DNA of 64,000 nucleotides, taken from the NCBI GenBank assembly GCA_013178375.1, contig JABLXQ010000007.1, positions 106,717-170,716 of the forward strand. The letters are read 5' to 3'. The first letter of the stretch is position 1; each line of letters begins with the position of its first letter. The notes beneath the pieces were generated by a model that saw only the letters and a list, made by a program, of their open reading frames with translations, made no database searches and was not told the DNA's origin. A program made the position numbers and the translations under genes. Shown in pieces: positions 53,722-63,278 of the stretch. Source of the stretch: Gammaproteobacteria bacterium. Its GTDB lineage: Bacteria > Pseudomonadota > Gammaproteobacteria > Pseudomonadales > Ketobacteraceae.

Positions 53722-54210
53722 GTGAGTAATTCCACCAACAGCAATCCCATTCCTGAAGGATTCGAGCCCAACACCGAAGGGCCCTATTCCAACCTGATCG
53801 GCCCGCTGCTGTACAAACGCGAAATGGGTGCTGACGGCCACTATAAAGGCACAGTGGGATTGCTGCTGAAGGACCATCATGTCGGCGGCAACAACCGCGG
53901 CCACGGCGGCCTGATGCTGACACTGCTGGACGAAGCCATGGGAATGAATGCCTATTTCCAGAAAGACAGCCTGCCCACGGTTACCGTGTCCATGAGCGTG
54001 AATTTTATCGCGCCCACCCTGCCGGGCGAATTCGTATATGCCACTGCGGAAGTCACCCAGGTGACCAAGACACTGGCTTTCATGGAAGGAAAAGCGTATT
54101 GCGGCGACACACTGGTGGGCACCGCCAACGGCGTGTGGAAATACCTGAACCGCGCGGCGCACCAACAGACGAAAGAACAGACGCACCAACAGGCGCAGCA
54201 ACAACAATAA
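53722..54210 (+). CDS. PaaI-type acyl-CoA thioesterase (hotdog)
   Basis: The 162-residue protein starts at GTG 53722, five bases after the Ltp2-like stop. The thioesterase signature is GNNRGHGGLMLTLLDEAMGMNAYF (His-Gly-Gly, then Asp-Glu), followed by VTVSMSVNFIAPTLPGEFVYATAEVTQVTKTLAFMEGKAYC. The C-terminus is a Gln-rich tail (QQTKEQTHQQAQQQQ). It would release CoA from dead-end or product thioesters of the pathway. Same operon as the aldolase. Confidence 0.87.
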   Translation: MSNSTNSNPIPEGFEPNTEGPYSNLIGPLLYKREMGADGHYKGTVGLLLKDHHVGGNNRGHGGLMLTLLDEAMGMNAYFQKDSLPTVTVSMSVNFIAPTLPGEFVYATAEVTQVTKTLAFMEGKAYCGDTLVGTANGVWKYLNRAAHQQTKEQTHQQAQQQQ

Positions 54211-54240
54211 TTATTTTCGCAACGGAAAACGGAACTGCCC

Positions 54241-55023
54241 ATGTCCGACTTCAGCAACAAGAGCGTCATCGTCACCGGCGGCACCAAGGGCGTGGGCTTT
54301 GGCATCGCGCAGGCTTTTCTACAGGCCGGCGCCCGCGTGTTCATCTGCGGCCGCAATGCACCGGTGCAACTGCCGCAAGGCAACGGCCGGCAGGCGGAAT
54401 TCATCGCCGCCGACGTGCGCAAACCCGAAGAATCGCAGCAGTTGATCGACACTGTACTGCAACGCAGTGGCCGCCTCGACGTGCTGATCAACAATGCCGG
54501 TGGCAGTCCTCCTGTCAAGGCAGCCGACGCGCCGCCTAAACTCACCGAGTCCATCATCCGCCTGAACCTGATCGCGCCTCTGGTGTTTTCCCAGCAGGCG
54601 TATCACGCCCTCTGCAAAAATGAAAACGGTGGCAGCATCATCAATATCGCCAGCATTTCCGGCGTGCGTCCATCTCCAGGTACCGCTGCTTATGGCGCCG
54701 CGAAGGCCGGGCTAATCAACGTGACGCGCTCGCTGGCTCAGGAATGGGCGGCGGACAAAGTGCGGGTCAATGCCATCATCGCCGGCATGATAAAAACCGA
54801 AGCGTCGGAAGATCATTACGGTGGGGAAAAAGGCATCGCCCTGATCGAACAGTCGCTGCCGATGGGGCGCATGGCAGTGCCGGCGGACATCGCCAACGCC
54901 TGCCTCTTACTTGCTCAGGACAGCTCAAGCTACATCAGCGGCGCAGCACTGGATGTCACCGGCGCCGGCGAGCCACCGATGTTTCTGCAACTGGCGGAAC
55001 AGGCAAACGCACTGGCGCAATGA
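54241..55023 (+). CDS. SDR family NAD(P)-dependent oxidoreductase
   Basis: The 260-residue short-chain dehydrogenase has VTGGTKGVGFGIAQAFLQAG (cofactor), ADVRKPEE, NNAGGS, a Ser in INIASISG, the catalytic YGAAK and the NAIIAGMIKTE segment. The ending SSSYISGAALDVTGAGEPP is typical. In this run it probably oxidises or reduces a hydroxyl/keto group of the degraded compound. It follows the thioesterase by 30 bases and ends before a hairpin shared with the converging porin gene. Confidence 0.9.
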   Translation: MSDFSNKSVIVTGGTKGVGFGIAQAFLQAGARVFICGRNAPVQLPQGNGRQAEFIAADVRKPEESQQLIDTVLQRSGRLDVLINNAGGSPPVKAADAPPKLTESIIRLNLIAPLVFSQQAYHALCKNENGGSIINIASISGVRPSPGTAAYGAAKAGLINVTRSLAQEWAADKVRVNAIIAGMIKTEASEDHYGGEKGIALIEQSLPMGRMAVPADIANACLLLAQDSSSYISGAALDVTGAGEPPMFLQLAEQANALAQ

Positions 55024-55046
55024 AGGGCCGTGCTTAACACGACCCT
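55024..55046. terminator. Possible hairpin between SDR and FadL genes
   Basis: AGGGCCGTG and CACGACCCT pair with one mismatch around a 5-base loop directly after the SDR stop. No clear T-run follows on the plus strand, so the call is weak. Confidence 0.4.
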
Positions 55047-55057
55047 CCAACACAAAA

Positions 55058-56638
55058 TCAGGGCAGGATGTAATTCGCGGAAAGCGCCAGGAAGTAAGTC
55101 TCAACCCCCATTCGCCCCGGGCAACCACTCTTCACCAGCTGGCCAGGCCTGCAAGTGGGGGTATCGACAGGCTGGCCGTCGGCATCGTATGGCTGGGCAA
55201 TTTCATACTCCACCTTCGCATAGTTGAAGCCCACGTCATACTGCCACTTGCCTGCCCTGATGCCATAGCCAACGGAATAGGAACCCTGCTTGTCTGCAGG
55301 CGGCGGCGTGAAGGCGTTGGCATATTCCGGCGGCGTGGCACTGTTGCCAAAGTTATGGCCAAAGCGCAGCCATTGGTGGTCATCCAGTGAATATTCCAGA
55401 CCGAAACTCCAGCCATACACATCCTTCCAGTTCAGTGTCTGGCCCAGCTGGTTCAGACCTGTCTGGATGAACAGCGGCTCCTTCAGCTGCACCACAAATT
55501 CCTTGTTGGCTTCCTCCAGGTACAGATGGCGCCAATCGACCGCGAACAGCAAGCCAGGGGTGACACGCAGCGCAAACCCCAGCTCAATCTCCTTGGCTGT
55601 TGACCAATCGATCTCGGAGTCGATGTCGGACGCAATCCGGTCGGCAAAACTACCAATGGTGTCATCCAGCTGTGCAGCCAGCAGCGGGCCGATATCGGGA
55701 ATCGCGTTGAGTGTTTCCGCCAGCGTGCCAATGGGCACGTTACCCAGAGCACCCAGCGCCTGTCCCACCAGGAGGTTGGATTTCAGAAACAGTTGGGTAT
55801 CGCCCTTCATCGTGGTGGTGACTTTGGAACGGTAAGTCGCCGCGACACTGAAGTAGGAAGTGACGTCATACGTAACGCCCGCCATAAAGCCCGGTGTGCC
55901 CACACCGTACATTTCGGATTCCACCTGCGCATAACCCAGACCATAGGAACCGGCGGCCTGCTCCGGCGGAACAAACGCACCAACGATATCTTCAGAAGTC
56001 GTTTGCGTGAACATGCCGAAGGGAAAGCGGATGCTCAGACCCACCCGCAGGTCGTCCCGGATCTCGTAGCTGAACGGGAAAGCCAGCTCGAACAGCGCCA
56101 GTTGCACCGTTTCATCCCGTCCGTACGGCGGACAGTAATCGTTGTACTGGGCGTCGTTGTTCAGCACAACGCCACCGCCCGGCGTCACGATGAAAACATC
56201 GTCCAGGGAATCGGTGCAAGTTCTGCCGGTGCCATATTGCTTCACATCCTCGTAACCACCGCCAAAGCCCGTCGACATATAGACGGCCCATCCCATGGTG
56301 AGATCGTCGGACACCCGCTTCTGGTAACCCATGAAAGGCAGCGGCGCGACGATCCAGGGTGAATCCTCAACGTTGTCGGGGCCAGCGAAAGAGCCGGTCA
56401 ATTTCACGACCAGCGCGGTGATATCGAACTGCTGCTGACTGCCACGGGTGGCGGCCAGGTTCGCCGGGTTGTGCATCACGGCGGCGGGGCTATCCAGATG
56501 AGCAATGCTGGCACCGCCCATGCCGTTATTGCGCGCATCATACATGGCGGGCGCTTCCGAGTTGGCACTGGCCACCCCCGGCACGCACAACACCATCGAC
56601 AACGTCAGGACAACGTTCTTCTTATTGTTGCTTCCCAT
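55058..56638 (-). CDS. FadL/TodX family outer-membrane transporter
   Basis: Starting at ATG 56638 (AAAGGA upstream) gives 526 residues with a signal peptide (NVVLTLSMVLCVPGVASA). The N-terminal hatch segment ARNNGMGGASIAHLDSPAAVMHNPANLA is characteristic of FadL, and the rest alternates beta-strands ending in the typical aromatic-terminated YFLALSANYIL. The long insert around residues 280-345 (LVGQALGALGNVPIGTLAETLN and IASDIDSEIDW) is unusual. It would bring a hydrophobic substrate across the outer membrane, fitting the catabolic genes that converge on it. Confidence 0.9.
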   Translation of the reverse strand: MGSNNKKNVVLTLSMVLCVPGVASANSEAPAMYDARNNGMGGASIAHLDSPAAVMHNPANLAATRGSQQQFDITALVVKLTGSFAGPDNVEDSPWIVAPLPFMGYQKRVSDDLTMGWAVYMSTGFGGGYEDVKQYGTGRTCTDSLDDVFIVTPGGGVVLNNDAQYNDYCPPYGRDETVQLALFELAFPFSYEIRDDLRVGLSIRFPFGMFTQTTSEDIVGAFVPPEQAAGSYGLGYAQVESEMYGVGTPGFMAGVTYDVTSYFSVAATYRSKVTTTMKGDTQLFLKSNLLVGQALGALGNVPIGTLAETLNAIPDIGPLLAAQLDDTIGSFADRIASDIDSEIDWSTAKEIELGFALRVTPGLLFAVDWRHLYLEEANKEFVVQLKEPLFIQTGLNQLGQTLNWKDVYGWSFGLEYSLDDHQWLRFGHNFGNSATPPEYANAFTPPPADKQGSYSVGYGIRAGKWQYDVGFNYAKVEYEIAQPYDADGQPVDTPTCRPGQLVKSGCPGRMGVETYFLALSANYILP

Positions 56639-57094
56639 ACCCAGTCCTTTCACGAACAAAACAGGTCTTCAGGTTTTTCTGATCCGGTGTCGCCCAGCCC
56701 CGGGTTGTCTTTATTTTTCTATCAGGTTCTTCTGTTTTGTTTTTGCACCGGTGAGGGCTGAAAACCACCATTCTGAAGAACTAGACAATTGGCACTACAG
56801 TACATAATACTGCTTATTATTCCCGCCATTCCTGACCGATAGTGACCAATTCAGCATATTTATGCAATATGATTTGCAAATATATTCACTTAAATTAAAC
56901 AGCCTGTATGCGGTTTTGTGACCAAGCGCCCAGGCGCGCACAGGGCTGACGCGGGAATACAGAAAAGTCGCGGGAAACAAAGGGAAATCAGGCGCCACCG
57001 GGGAGGCGACACCGACATGCAGAGGGTACAGACATAAAAAAAGCAGCCACCGGTTTCAGGCCGGTGGCTGCTTTTCAGAACAACAAAAAACGGG
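56639..57094. other. Intergenic stretch between FadL and bipA
   Basis: It is AT-rich around 56800-56900 and should hold the porin promoter. It has no gene I can support. It contains the bipA terminator at 57036-57075. Confidence 0.6.
57036..57075 (-). terminator. Rho-independent terminator of bipA
   Basis: GCAGCCACCGG (57043-57053) pairs with CCGGTGGCTGC (57061-57071). On the minus strand seven T follow; the plus strand has four, so it may work both ways. Confidence 0.9.
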
Positions 57095-58900
57095 TTATTT
57101 GTTGTTGCGCTTGCGCTCGTTCTCGGTCAGGAATTTCTTGCGGATGCGGATCGATTTCGGCGTCACTTCCACCAGCTCATCCTTGTCGATGAAGTCCAGC
57201 GCCTGTTCCAGCGAGAACTTGATCGGCGGCGTCAGGATGATGTTTTCATCGGAACCGGACGCGCGCATGTTGGTGAGCTGCTTGCCCTTGGTGGGGTTCA
57301 CCACCAGATCGTTGCCGCGGGAGTGAATGCCGATGATCTGGCCTTCGTACACTTCCACGTTGGGGTCCACGAACAGACGGCCACGCTCCTGGATGTTGAA
57401 CAGCGCATAACCCAGCACCTTGCCGGCGATCATCGAGATCAGCACGCCGTTCTGGCGCTTGGTGACTTCACCTTCCTTTAGAGGCCCGTAATGGGAGAAG
57501 GTGGAGTTCATGATGCCGGAACCGGACGTCATGGTGAGAAATTCAGAACGGAAACCGATCAGGCCCCGCGACGGCGCGATGAAATCCATGCGCACGCGAC
57601 CTTTGCCATCGGGCACCATGTCGGTCATCTCGGCCTTGCGCAGACCCAGTTGCTCCATGACGAAGCCCTGGTGGTTTTCCTCGATGTCGATCATCAGGTT
57701 TTCGTACGGCTCCTGCTTCTCGCCGTCGATTTCCTTCACGATCACTTCCGGGGAACCCACGGCCAGTTCGTAGCCTTCACGGCGCATGTTTTCGATCAGC
57801 ACCGACAGGTGCAGTTCTCCCCGGCCAGAGACACGGAAACGGTCCGGGCTGTCGGTGTCTTCCACCCGCAGCGCCACGTTGTGAATCAGTTCTTTTTCCA
57901 GACGGTCACGGATGTTGCGCGAGGTGACGTACTTGCCTTCCTTGCCCGCGAACGGCGAGGTGTTGACCTGGAAAATCATGCTCACCGTAGGCTCATCCAC
58001 CGACAGCGGCGTCAGGGCTTCAACCTTGTCCGGATGGCAAACGGTGTCGGAAATATTCAGGCCGTCGATACCGGTGATGCAGACGATGTTGCCGGCTTCG
58101 GCCTCGTCGATGTCCACCCGATCCAGACCCATGTGACCCATGATCTTCAGGATCTTGCCGTTGCGGATATTGCCTTCACGATCCACCACTTTGACCTGGG
58201 CACCGGCCTTGATCTTGCCGCGCTTGACGCGACCGATACCGATAACGCCCAGATAGTTGGAGTAATCCAGCGAGGAAATCTGCATCTGGAACGGGCCGTC
58301 GGAATCCTCCTGGGGCGGCGACACTTTATCAATGACGGTTTGAAACAGCGGGGTCATGTCGTCAGCCAGCTTGTCCGGGGACAGACCCGCGACGCCGTTC
58401 AGCGCCGACGCATAAATGATGGGGAAGTCGAGCTGTTGTTCAGTGGCGCCCAGACGGTCGAACAGATCGAACACCTGATCCACTACCCAGTGCGGACGCG
58501 CGCCGGGGCGGTCCACCTTGTTGATCACCACGATCGGGTTCAGGCCCTGGGCAAAGGCTTTCTTGGTCACGAAACGGGTCTGCGGCATGGGGCCGTCCTG
58601 CGCGTCCACCAGCAGCAGCACGCAATCCACCATCGACAGCACGCGCTCCACTTCACCGCCGAAATCCGCGTGTCCCGGGGTATCCACGATATTGATGTGG
58701 TAGCCGTTCCAGCTGATGGCCGTGTTCTTGGCCAGAATGGTGATGCCGCGCTCTTTCTCCAGATCATTGGAGTCCATGACGCGCTCACCTTCATCCTTGC
58801 GACCGAGGGTGCCGGATTGTTGCAGCAGTTTGTCGACCAGCGTGGTTTTACCATGGTCAACGTGCGCGATGATGGCAATATTACGAATCTTCTCGATCAC
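57095..58900 (-). CDS. bipA: Translational GTPase BipA/TypA
   Basis: A 601-residue ribosome-binding GTPase of normal length. G1 is [15 protein letters not shown]2 lies around [12 protein letters not shown]3 is [16 protein letters not shown] and G4 is [13 protein letters not shown]-like domains III and V and the BipA-specific C-terminal domain follow ([18 protein letters not shown], then [41 protein letters not shown]). It assists 50S assembly and expression of stress proteins. It is monocistronic and divergent from the PP-loop gene at 59061. Confidence 0.98.
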   Translation of the reverse strand: MIEKIRNIAIIAHVDHGKTTLVDKLLQQSGTLGRKDEGERVMDSNDLEKERGITILAKNTAISWNGYHINIVDTPGHADFGGEVERVLSMVDCVLLLVDAQDGPMPQTRFVTKKAFAQGLNPIVVINKVDRPGARPHWVVDQVFDLFDRLGATEQQLDFPIIYASALNGVAGLSPDKLADDMTPLFQTVIDKVSPPQEDSDGPFQMQISSLDYSNYLGVIGIGRVKRGKIKAGAQVKVVDREGNIRNGKILKIMGHMGLDRVDIDEAEAGNIVCITGIDGLNISDTVCHPDKVEALTPLSVDEPTVSMIFQVNTSPFAGKEGKYVTSRNIRDRLEKELIHNVALRVEDTDSPDRFRVSGRGELHLSVLIENMRREGYELAVGSPEVIVKEIDGEKQEPYENLMIDIEENHQGFVMEQLGLRKAEMTDMVPDGKGRVRMDFIAPSRGLIGFRSEFLTMTSGSGIMNSTFSHYGPLKEGEVTKRQNGVLISMIAGKVLGYALFNIQERGRLFVDPNVEVYEGQIIGIHSRGNDLVVNPTKGKQLTNMRASGSDENIILTPPIKFSLEQALDFIDKDELVEVTPKSIRIRKKFLTENERKRNNK

Positions 58901-59060
58901 AAACCTACAGCCTCTGCCTTATGGGGGAAATCGGGGCGGCAGTATACATGATTCCCCTGTCAACTGCTCAGGCCCGTTTACACTTTCGCCACAGGAAACC
59001 GCGTTTTTCCGGTATAATGCGCGCCCTTTTACCGAATCCCGACAAAGTTACACGAGAATT

Positions 59061-60125
59061 ATGGCTATTCAACGACGCGCAATTGCACTGATTTCTGGCG
59101 GCCTCGATTCCATGCTGGCGGTCCGCGTGATCCAGGAACAGGGCATCCTGGTGGAGGGCGTGAATTTCTTCACCGGTTTCTGCGTTGAAGGCCACACCCA
59201 CGCGATCCGCAAGAAAGACCAGCAAAAACAGAAGCGTAACAACGCGCTGTGGGTAGCCGAACAGCTCGGCATCAAGCTGCACATCGAAGATATTTCCGAA
59301 GAATATAAAGACATCGTGCTGAACCCTAAGCACGGTTACGGTGCACACCTGAATCCCTGCCTGGACTGCAAGGTGTTCATGGTGGGCAAGGCCAACGCCA
59401 TGCTCAACAAGGCGCGCCAGATGGCGGACGAAAAAGGTTTTGATTTCATCATCACTGGCGAAGTGATTGGCCAGCGTCCCAAATCCCAGCGCAAGCAGAC
59501 CATGCCGCTGATCGCCCGCGAATCTGGCGCTGACGACCGCCTGGTGCGCCCGCTGTGCGCCAAGATACTGCCCCCCACCCTGCCGGAACGGGAAGGCTGG
59601 CTGGACCGGGAAAAACTCTATGATTTCAACGGCCGCAACCGCAAACCTCAGATCGCGCTGGCGCAGCAATTCGGCCTGCTGGATTTTGCCCAGCCCGCCG
59701 GCGGCTGCTGCTTCCTCACCGATGAAAGCTATTCCCGCAAGCTGGCGGACCTGTGGCAGGCGCAAGGTCGCAAAGATTACGAACTGGACGACATCATGCT
59801 GCTGAAAGTGGGCCGCCACATCCGCCCGGCGCCCCACTACAAGCTGATCGTCAGCCGCGAGGAAGGCGAGAACAACTTCATGTCCGGTTACAAGAAGCAG
59901 TTCCATTCTGTGCGCCTCATCAGCCACGGTGGCCCGCTCACGCTGGTGGACGGCAATCCGTCCGACGAGGAACTGCTGTACGCCGCCCGTATCGCGGCCC
60001 GCTTCAGCCAGGGCCGTGACGCCGAATCGGTTCAGGTGGAGATCCAGTCCAAGGGTGGCGTGGGTCGGGTGCTGAACGTCACGCCGGTGTCCGCCGACGA
60101 TATCGCCCCCTCTTGGTACATTTGA
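59061..60125 (+). CDS. PP-loop ATPase, predicted thiouridylase-like sulfur/selenium-insertion enzyme
   Basis: Starting at ATG 59061 gives 354 residues. The PP-loop SGGLDS (12-17) activates a substrate with ATP. Cys pairs occur in NPCLDCK and in [20 protein letters not shown], and the C-terminal part (about 190-340; [28 protein letters not shown]) is the conserved extension of this family, usually annotated as tRNA thiouridylase/methyltransferase-like. It differs from MnmA, TtcA and ThiI. A TusA-family protein gene follows by 15 bases, pointing to a sulfur-relay reaction on tRNA or another small substrate. Confidence 0.85.
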   Translation: MAIQRRAIALISGGLDSMLAVRVIQEQGILVEGVNFFTGFCVEGHTHAIRKKDQQKQKRNNALWVAEQLGIKLHIEDISEEYKDIVLNPKHGYGAHLNPCLDCKVFMVGKANAMLNKARQMADEKGFDFIITGEVIGQRPKSQRKQTMPLIARESGADDRLVRPLCAKILPPTLPEREGWLDREKLYDFNGRNRKPQIALAQQFGLLDFAQPAGGCCFLTDESYSRKLADLWQAQGRKDYELDDIMLLKVGRHIRPAPHYKLIVSREEGENNFMSGYKKQFHSVRLISHGGPLTLVDGNPSDEELLYAARIAARFSQGRDAESVQVEIQSKGGVGRVLNVTPVSADDIAPSWYI

Positions 60126-60140
60126 GGGGGTACGTCTGAC

Positions 60141-60371
60141 ATGGCCGACCACAACCTCGACACCCGCGGCCTGCTCTGCCCGATGCCGGTGATCAAAACC
60201 CAGAACGCCATCCGCAAGCTGCAGGCCGGCGACGTGCTGACCGTGACAGCCACCGACCCGGGCGTACTGCACGACATCCCGGCCTGGTGCCGCATCAACG
60301 GCCACAAGGTATTGGAGCAGAAGCAGGAAAACCGCGAAATCGAGATCCGGATCGAAGTCTGCGAGAGCTGA
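60141..60371 (+). CDS. TusA family sulfurtransferase
   Basis: The 76-residue protein has the TusA signature DTRGLLCPMPVIKTQNAI with active Cys13, and the usual DPGVLHDIPAWCRINGHKVLEQ. It would carry a persulfide to a partner enzyme. The partner is very likely the PP-loop protein encoded 15 bases upstream. It could be TusA itself or a paralogue dedicated to that enzyme; I leave the symbol out for that reason. Confidence 0.92.
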   Translation: MADHNLDTRGLLCPMPVIKTQNAIRKLQAGDVLTVTATDPGVLHDIPAWCRINGHKVLEQKQENREIEIRIEVCES

Positions 60372-60396
60372 CCGCCCCGCTTTGGCGCACAAAGGT

Positions 60397-60436
60397 CTAT
60401 TTTGGTGCGACAAGTTTTATTTTCGCACCAAAATAG
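60397..60436. promoter_or_regulatory. Inverted repeat with NtrC-like half sites upstream of glnA
   Basis: CTATTTTGGTGCG (60397-60409) and CGCACCAAAATAG (60424-60436) are perfect 13-bp arms. The GGTGCG/CGCACC cores resemble NtrC half sites, about 165-205 bases upstream of the sigma-54 promoter, a normal enhancer distance. Confidence 0.5.
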
Positions 60437-60601
60437 GGCTGGCATTATTAATGATCAGTTCGACCCAACCGGACTATCTGTTCCCGCCCCCTGCACCATT
60501 CCCCGTTTTCGCCGGTCCAGCCCGCGCCGTCCGTGGCTGTCAGCGGTCGGCAAAAAAAACGTGGGCCTATTTCCGCCGCCCCCTTTCAAGTCAAAAACCA
60601 A

Positions 60602-60617
60602 TGGCATATTCTTTGCC
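60602..60617 (+). promoter_or_regulatory. Predicted sigma-54 promoter of glnA
   Basis: TGGCATATTCTTTGCC has GG and GC exactly 10 bases apart, matching the -24/-12 consensus TGGCAC-N5-TTGC in all but one base. Confidence 0.75.
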
Positions 60618-60818
60618 TTCTTGTGAGGCAAGACCAAACCATCCACCTTCTAAACAGGTATGATTGGCCGTCTTGTGACTGACCTGGTTGCCGTCAATCA
60701 CTGTCGATCGACCGTCGCATAAGCCGGTAGAAGCTGTCGAATCCCCGGGGCACCGCCAGCATCGACTTCACTTGGTCACACCCCGAATATTTAATATCCA
60801 ATTGGAGGAAGTTTCCGA

Positions 60819-62225
60819 ATGTCTGCAAAGACTCTTTCACTCGTCAAAGAAAATAATGCCCGCTGGATTGATTTCCGCTTCACCGACACCCGCGGTAAAG
60901 AACAACACGTTACCTACCCCTCTTTCACTGTCGATGCAGACACATTCGTATCCGGCAAGATGTTCGACGGCTCCTCCATCTCCGGCTGGAAAGGCATCAA
61001 CGAATCCGACATGATCCTGATGCCGGACGACAGCTCGGCCGTCATGGACCCGTTCGCTGACGAAGCCATGGTTATCCTGCGCTGTAACATCGTTGAACCC
61101 GCCACCATGCAGGGTTACGACCGTGATCCGCGCTCCATCGGCAAGCGCGCCGAGGAATACCTGAAAACCACTGGTATCGGCGACAAGGCCCTGTTCGGTC
61201 CCGAACCCGAATTCTTCGTCTTCGATTCCATCAAGTGGAAGATCGACATGCACACTGCGATGCATGAAATCTTCTCCGAAGAAGCGGCGTGGGTTACCCA
61301 CGAAGATTTCGACCGCGGCAACACGGGTCACCGTCCCCGCGTAAAAGGCGGCTACTTCCCGGTTCCCCCGGTTGACTCCCTGCACGACCTGCGCGCCGCC
61401 ATGTGCGCTGCCATGGAGCAGATGGGCCTGGTTCTGGAAGTACACCACCACGAAGTGGCAACTGCCGGCCAGTGCGAAATCGGCGTTGGTGCCAACACCC
61501 TGGTGAAGAAGGCTGACGAAGTACAGATCCTGAAGTACTGCGTACACAACGTGGCACACGCTTACGGTAAAACCGCTACCTTCATGCCCAAGCCGATCGT
61601 GGGCGACAACGGTTCCGGCATGCACGTGCACCAGTCCATCTCGAAAGACGGCACCAACATCTTCGCGGGTGACGCCTACGCTGGCCTGTCGAAAGAAGCG
61701 CTGTACTACATCGGCGGTATCATCAAGCACGCCCGTGCAATCAACGCCTTCACCAACCCCGGCACCAACTCCTACAAGCGTCTGGTTCCTGGCTTCGAAG
61801 CACCGGTAATGCTGGCGTACTCCGCCCGTAACCGTTCCGCTTCCATCCGGATTCCGTGGGTTACTTCCGCCAAGGCCCGTCGTATCGAAGCGCGCTTCCC
61901 TGACCCGATCTGCAACCCATACCTGGGCTTCGCTGCCCTGCTGATGGCCGGTCTGGACGGTATCAAGAACAAGATCCACCCTGGCGATGCTGCCGACAAG
62001 GATCTGTACGATCTGGAGCCGGAAGAAGCCAAGAAGATCCCCACCGTCTGCTCCTCGCTGGAACAGGCGCTGGATACCCTGGAACAGCGCGGCGACTTCC
62101 TGCTGGAAGGCGGCGTGTTCTCCGAGGACATGATCAAGGCCTACGTGGAACTGAAGCGTGGCGAAGTGGAGCGTCTGAACATGACCACTCACCCGATCGA
62201 GTTCGACATGTACTACTCCTGCTAA
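60819..62225 (+). CDS. glnA: Glutamine synthetase, type I (GSI-beta)
   Basis: The 468-residue enzyme has the usual GS landmarks: [17 protein letters not shown], the metal ligands in [12 protein letters not shown] and [14 protein letters not shown], the ATP-binding [12 protein letters not shown], and NRSASIRIP. The adenylylation site is Tyr397 in [14 protein letters not shown], the same number as in Escherichia coli, so covalent control by GlnE is expected. The ATG has TTGGAGGAA upstream. A sigma-54 promoter and NtrC-like sites precede it, and glnL follows after the DUF4124 gene. Confidence 0.99.
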   Translation: MSAKTLSLVKENNARWIDFRFTDTRGKEQHVTYPSFTVDADTFVSGKMFDGSSISGWKGINESDMILMPDDSSAVMDPFADEAMVILRCNIVEPATMQGYDRDPRSIGKRAEEYLKTTGIGDKALFGPEPEFFVFDSIKWKIDMHTAMHEIFSEEAAWVTHEDFDRGNTGHRPRVKGGYFPVPPVDSLHDLRAAMCAAMEQMGLVLEVHHHEVATAGQCEIGVGANTLVKKADEVQILKYCVHNVAHAYGKTATFMPKPIVGDNGSGMHVHQSISKDGTNIFAGDAYAGLSKEALYYIGGIIKHARAINAFTNPGTNSYKRLVPGFEAPVMLAYSARNRSASIRIPWVTSAKARRIEARFPDPICNPYLGFAALLMAGLDGIKNKIHPGDAADKDLYDLEPEEAKKIPTVCSSLEQALDTLEQRGDFLLEGGVFSEDMIKAYVELKRGEVERLNMTTHPIEFDMYYSC

Positions 62226-62298
62226 GGATCAGATGCCGGCGGACCGGATTTCCGGCTCCGCCAGCTCCCGGGCCCTCCCGGGGGCCTTGGCAATCTGC

Positions 62299-62330
62299 AA
62301 AAAAGCTCCCACTTTCGGGAGCTTTTTTTG
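62299..62330 (+). terminator. Rho-independent terminator of glnA
   Basis: AGCTCCC and GGGAGCT around a six-base loop, preceded by six A and followed by seven T. Confidence 0.92.
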
Positions 62331-62393
62331 TATGGGCGGCCGAAAATGGTTTTAAATGAAGGCAGCCACTACAAAAATGATTGGGAGAACACC

Positions 62394-62948
62394 ATGGCAC
62401 GCACCTTATTGGCCCTGTTTGTACTGCTGACTGCATGGCATCCGGCCCTGGCCGAAACCGTTTACAAGTATGTGGACGAGAACGGCAATACCGTCTTCAC
62501 CGACGAGCCGCGCAAGGGCGCCGAGCAGATGGATGTGAAACCCATTCCCACCGTACCGGCACTGCCCACCCAGCCCCCCCAGAAACAGCCGGTGGCGGCC
62601 GGCCCTTTCAGTTACAACAAGATCCTGATTGTCAGCCCGGAAGATCAGCACAACTTCATCAATGAAACCGATCCGGTGGTGGTGCAGGCGGCGGTATCGC
62701 CCAATCTGCGGACTGCGGATCGTGTGCAGCTGATGCTCAACGGTAGCCCCCACGGCAGCCCCATCTCGTCCACCGCCTTTACCCTGGACAGTCTGGACCG
62801 GGGCGAATACCAGGCCCAGGTACGCATTCTGGATAAGGACGGCAAAGAACTGGGCATCAGCGACATCGTGACGTTTCAAGTGAAGCGAAATTCGGTGAAC
62901 ATGCCAGGCCAGCAGAAACCGGCGCCCAAGCCGAAACCCAAGACCTGA
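62394..62948 (+). CDS. DUF4124 domain protein, exported
   Basis: Starting at ATG 62394 (TTGGGAG upstream) gives 184 residues with a signal peptide (LLALFVLLTAWHPALA). The DUF4124 segment ETVYKYVDENGNTVFTDEPRKGAEQM follows at once; then a proline-rich linker and a beta-sandwich-like domain (VVVQAAVSPNLRTADRVQLMLNG, SLDRGEYQAQVRILDKDGKELG). The end is Lys/Pro-rich (QKPAPKPKPKT). This gene lies between glnA and ntrB in many pseudomonads and relatives; its role is unknown. Confidence 0.9.
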   Translation: MARTLLALFVLLTAWHPALAETVYKYVDENGNTVFTDEPRKGAEQMDVKPIPTVPALPTQPPQKQPVAAGPFSYNKILIVSPEDQHNFINETDPVVVQAAVSPNLRTADRVQLMLNGSPHGSPISSTAFTLDSLDRGEYQAQVRILDKDGKELGISDIVTFQVKRNSVNMPGQQKPAPKPKPKT

Positions 62949-63278
62949 ACAGCGACCTCCCCACCCCACAAGCACTTTTTTGGTGCACCCTTATCGCCCC
63001 CTGAACTAAAATCGCCATCATCAGCCAGGCCGGATACCCGAAACAGGGCAACCGGCCCAGGCCTGCCCCAAGTCGACGCGCGAACGTGCCAAAGCACAGA
63101 TACTGCCGCCTTTTCTACCGGTTGGACCCTGCCATCACCAGGGTTATCAGCCTGCCCGAAGGACAGTGCGGGAATCGAACCGGACATGCTGGTTTGGTTT
63201 TTGCATTCTCATATCCAACCCGTGTTGCAGCTGCCATGACGGCGCTGCCACAAGACAACCGATTCAGTACCGGATTCA
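62949..63278. other. Intergenic stretch before glnL
   Basis: 330 bases with no convincing gene; a 75-codon plus frame (63086-63313) overlaps the glnL start and has no domain. An NtrC-type site lies at 62972-62986, and a possible -10 hexamer TAAAAT at about 63005-63010. Confidence 0.6.
62972..62986 (+). promoter_or_regulatory. Predicted NtrC-binding site upstream of glnL
   Basis: GCAC-N7-GTGC (GCACTTTTTTGGTGC) matches the form of the enteric glnA NtrC sites (TGCAC-N7-GTGCA). It lies about 290 bases before the glnL ATG and may repress or modulate glnL as in enteric bacteria. Confidence 0.6.

Larger units (their letters stand above)
60372..60818. other. glnA regulatory region
   Basis: 447 bases without a gene. 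It contains an inverted pair of NtrC-like half sites at 60397-60436 and a sigma-54-type promoter at 60602-60617, which gives a leader of about 190 bases. A 93-codon frame on the plus strand (60382-60663) shows no domain. Confidence 0.7.

Noticed and set aside
57491..58951. A 486-codon plus-strand frame opposite bipA.
   Set aside because: It is antisense to GTPase motifs G1-G4 and shows no domain of its own.
60837..62192. A 451-codon minus-strand frame opposite glnA.
   Set aside because: glnA is certain, and the antisense frame has no recognisable family.
63165..63200. A GGTTCGATTCCCGC string on the minus strand resembling a tRNA T-arm.
   Set aside because: The flanking bases do not pair into a T-stem (TCCGG against CCCGC) and no anticodon or acceptor arm follows.
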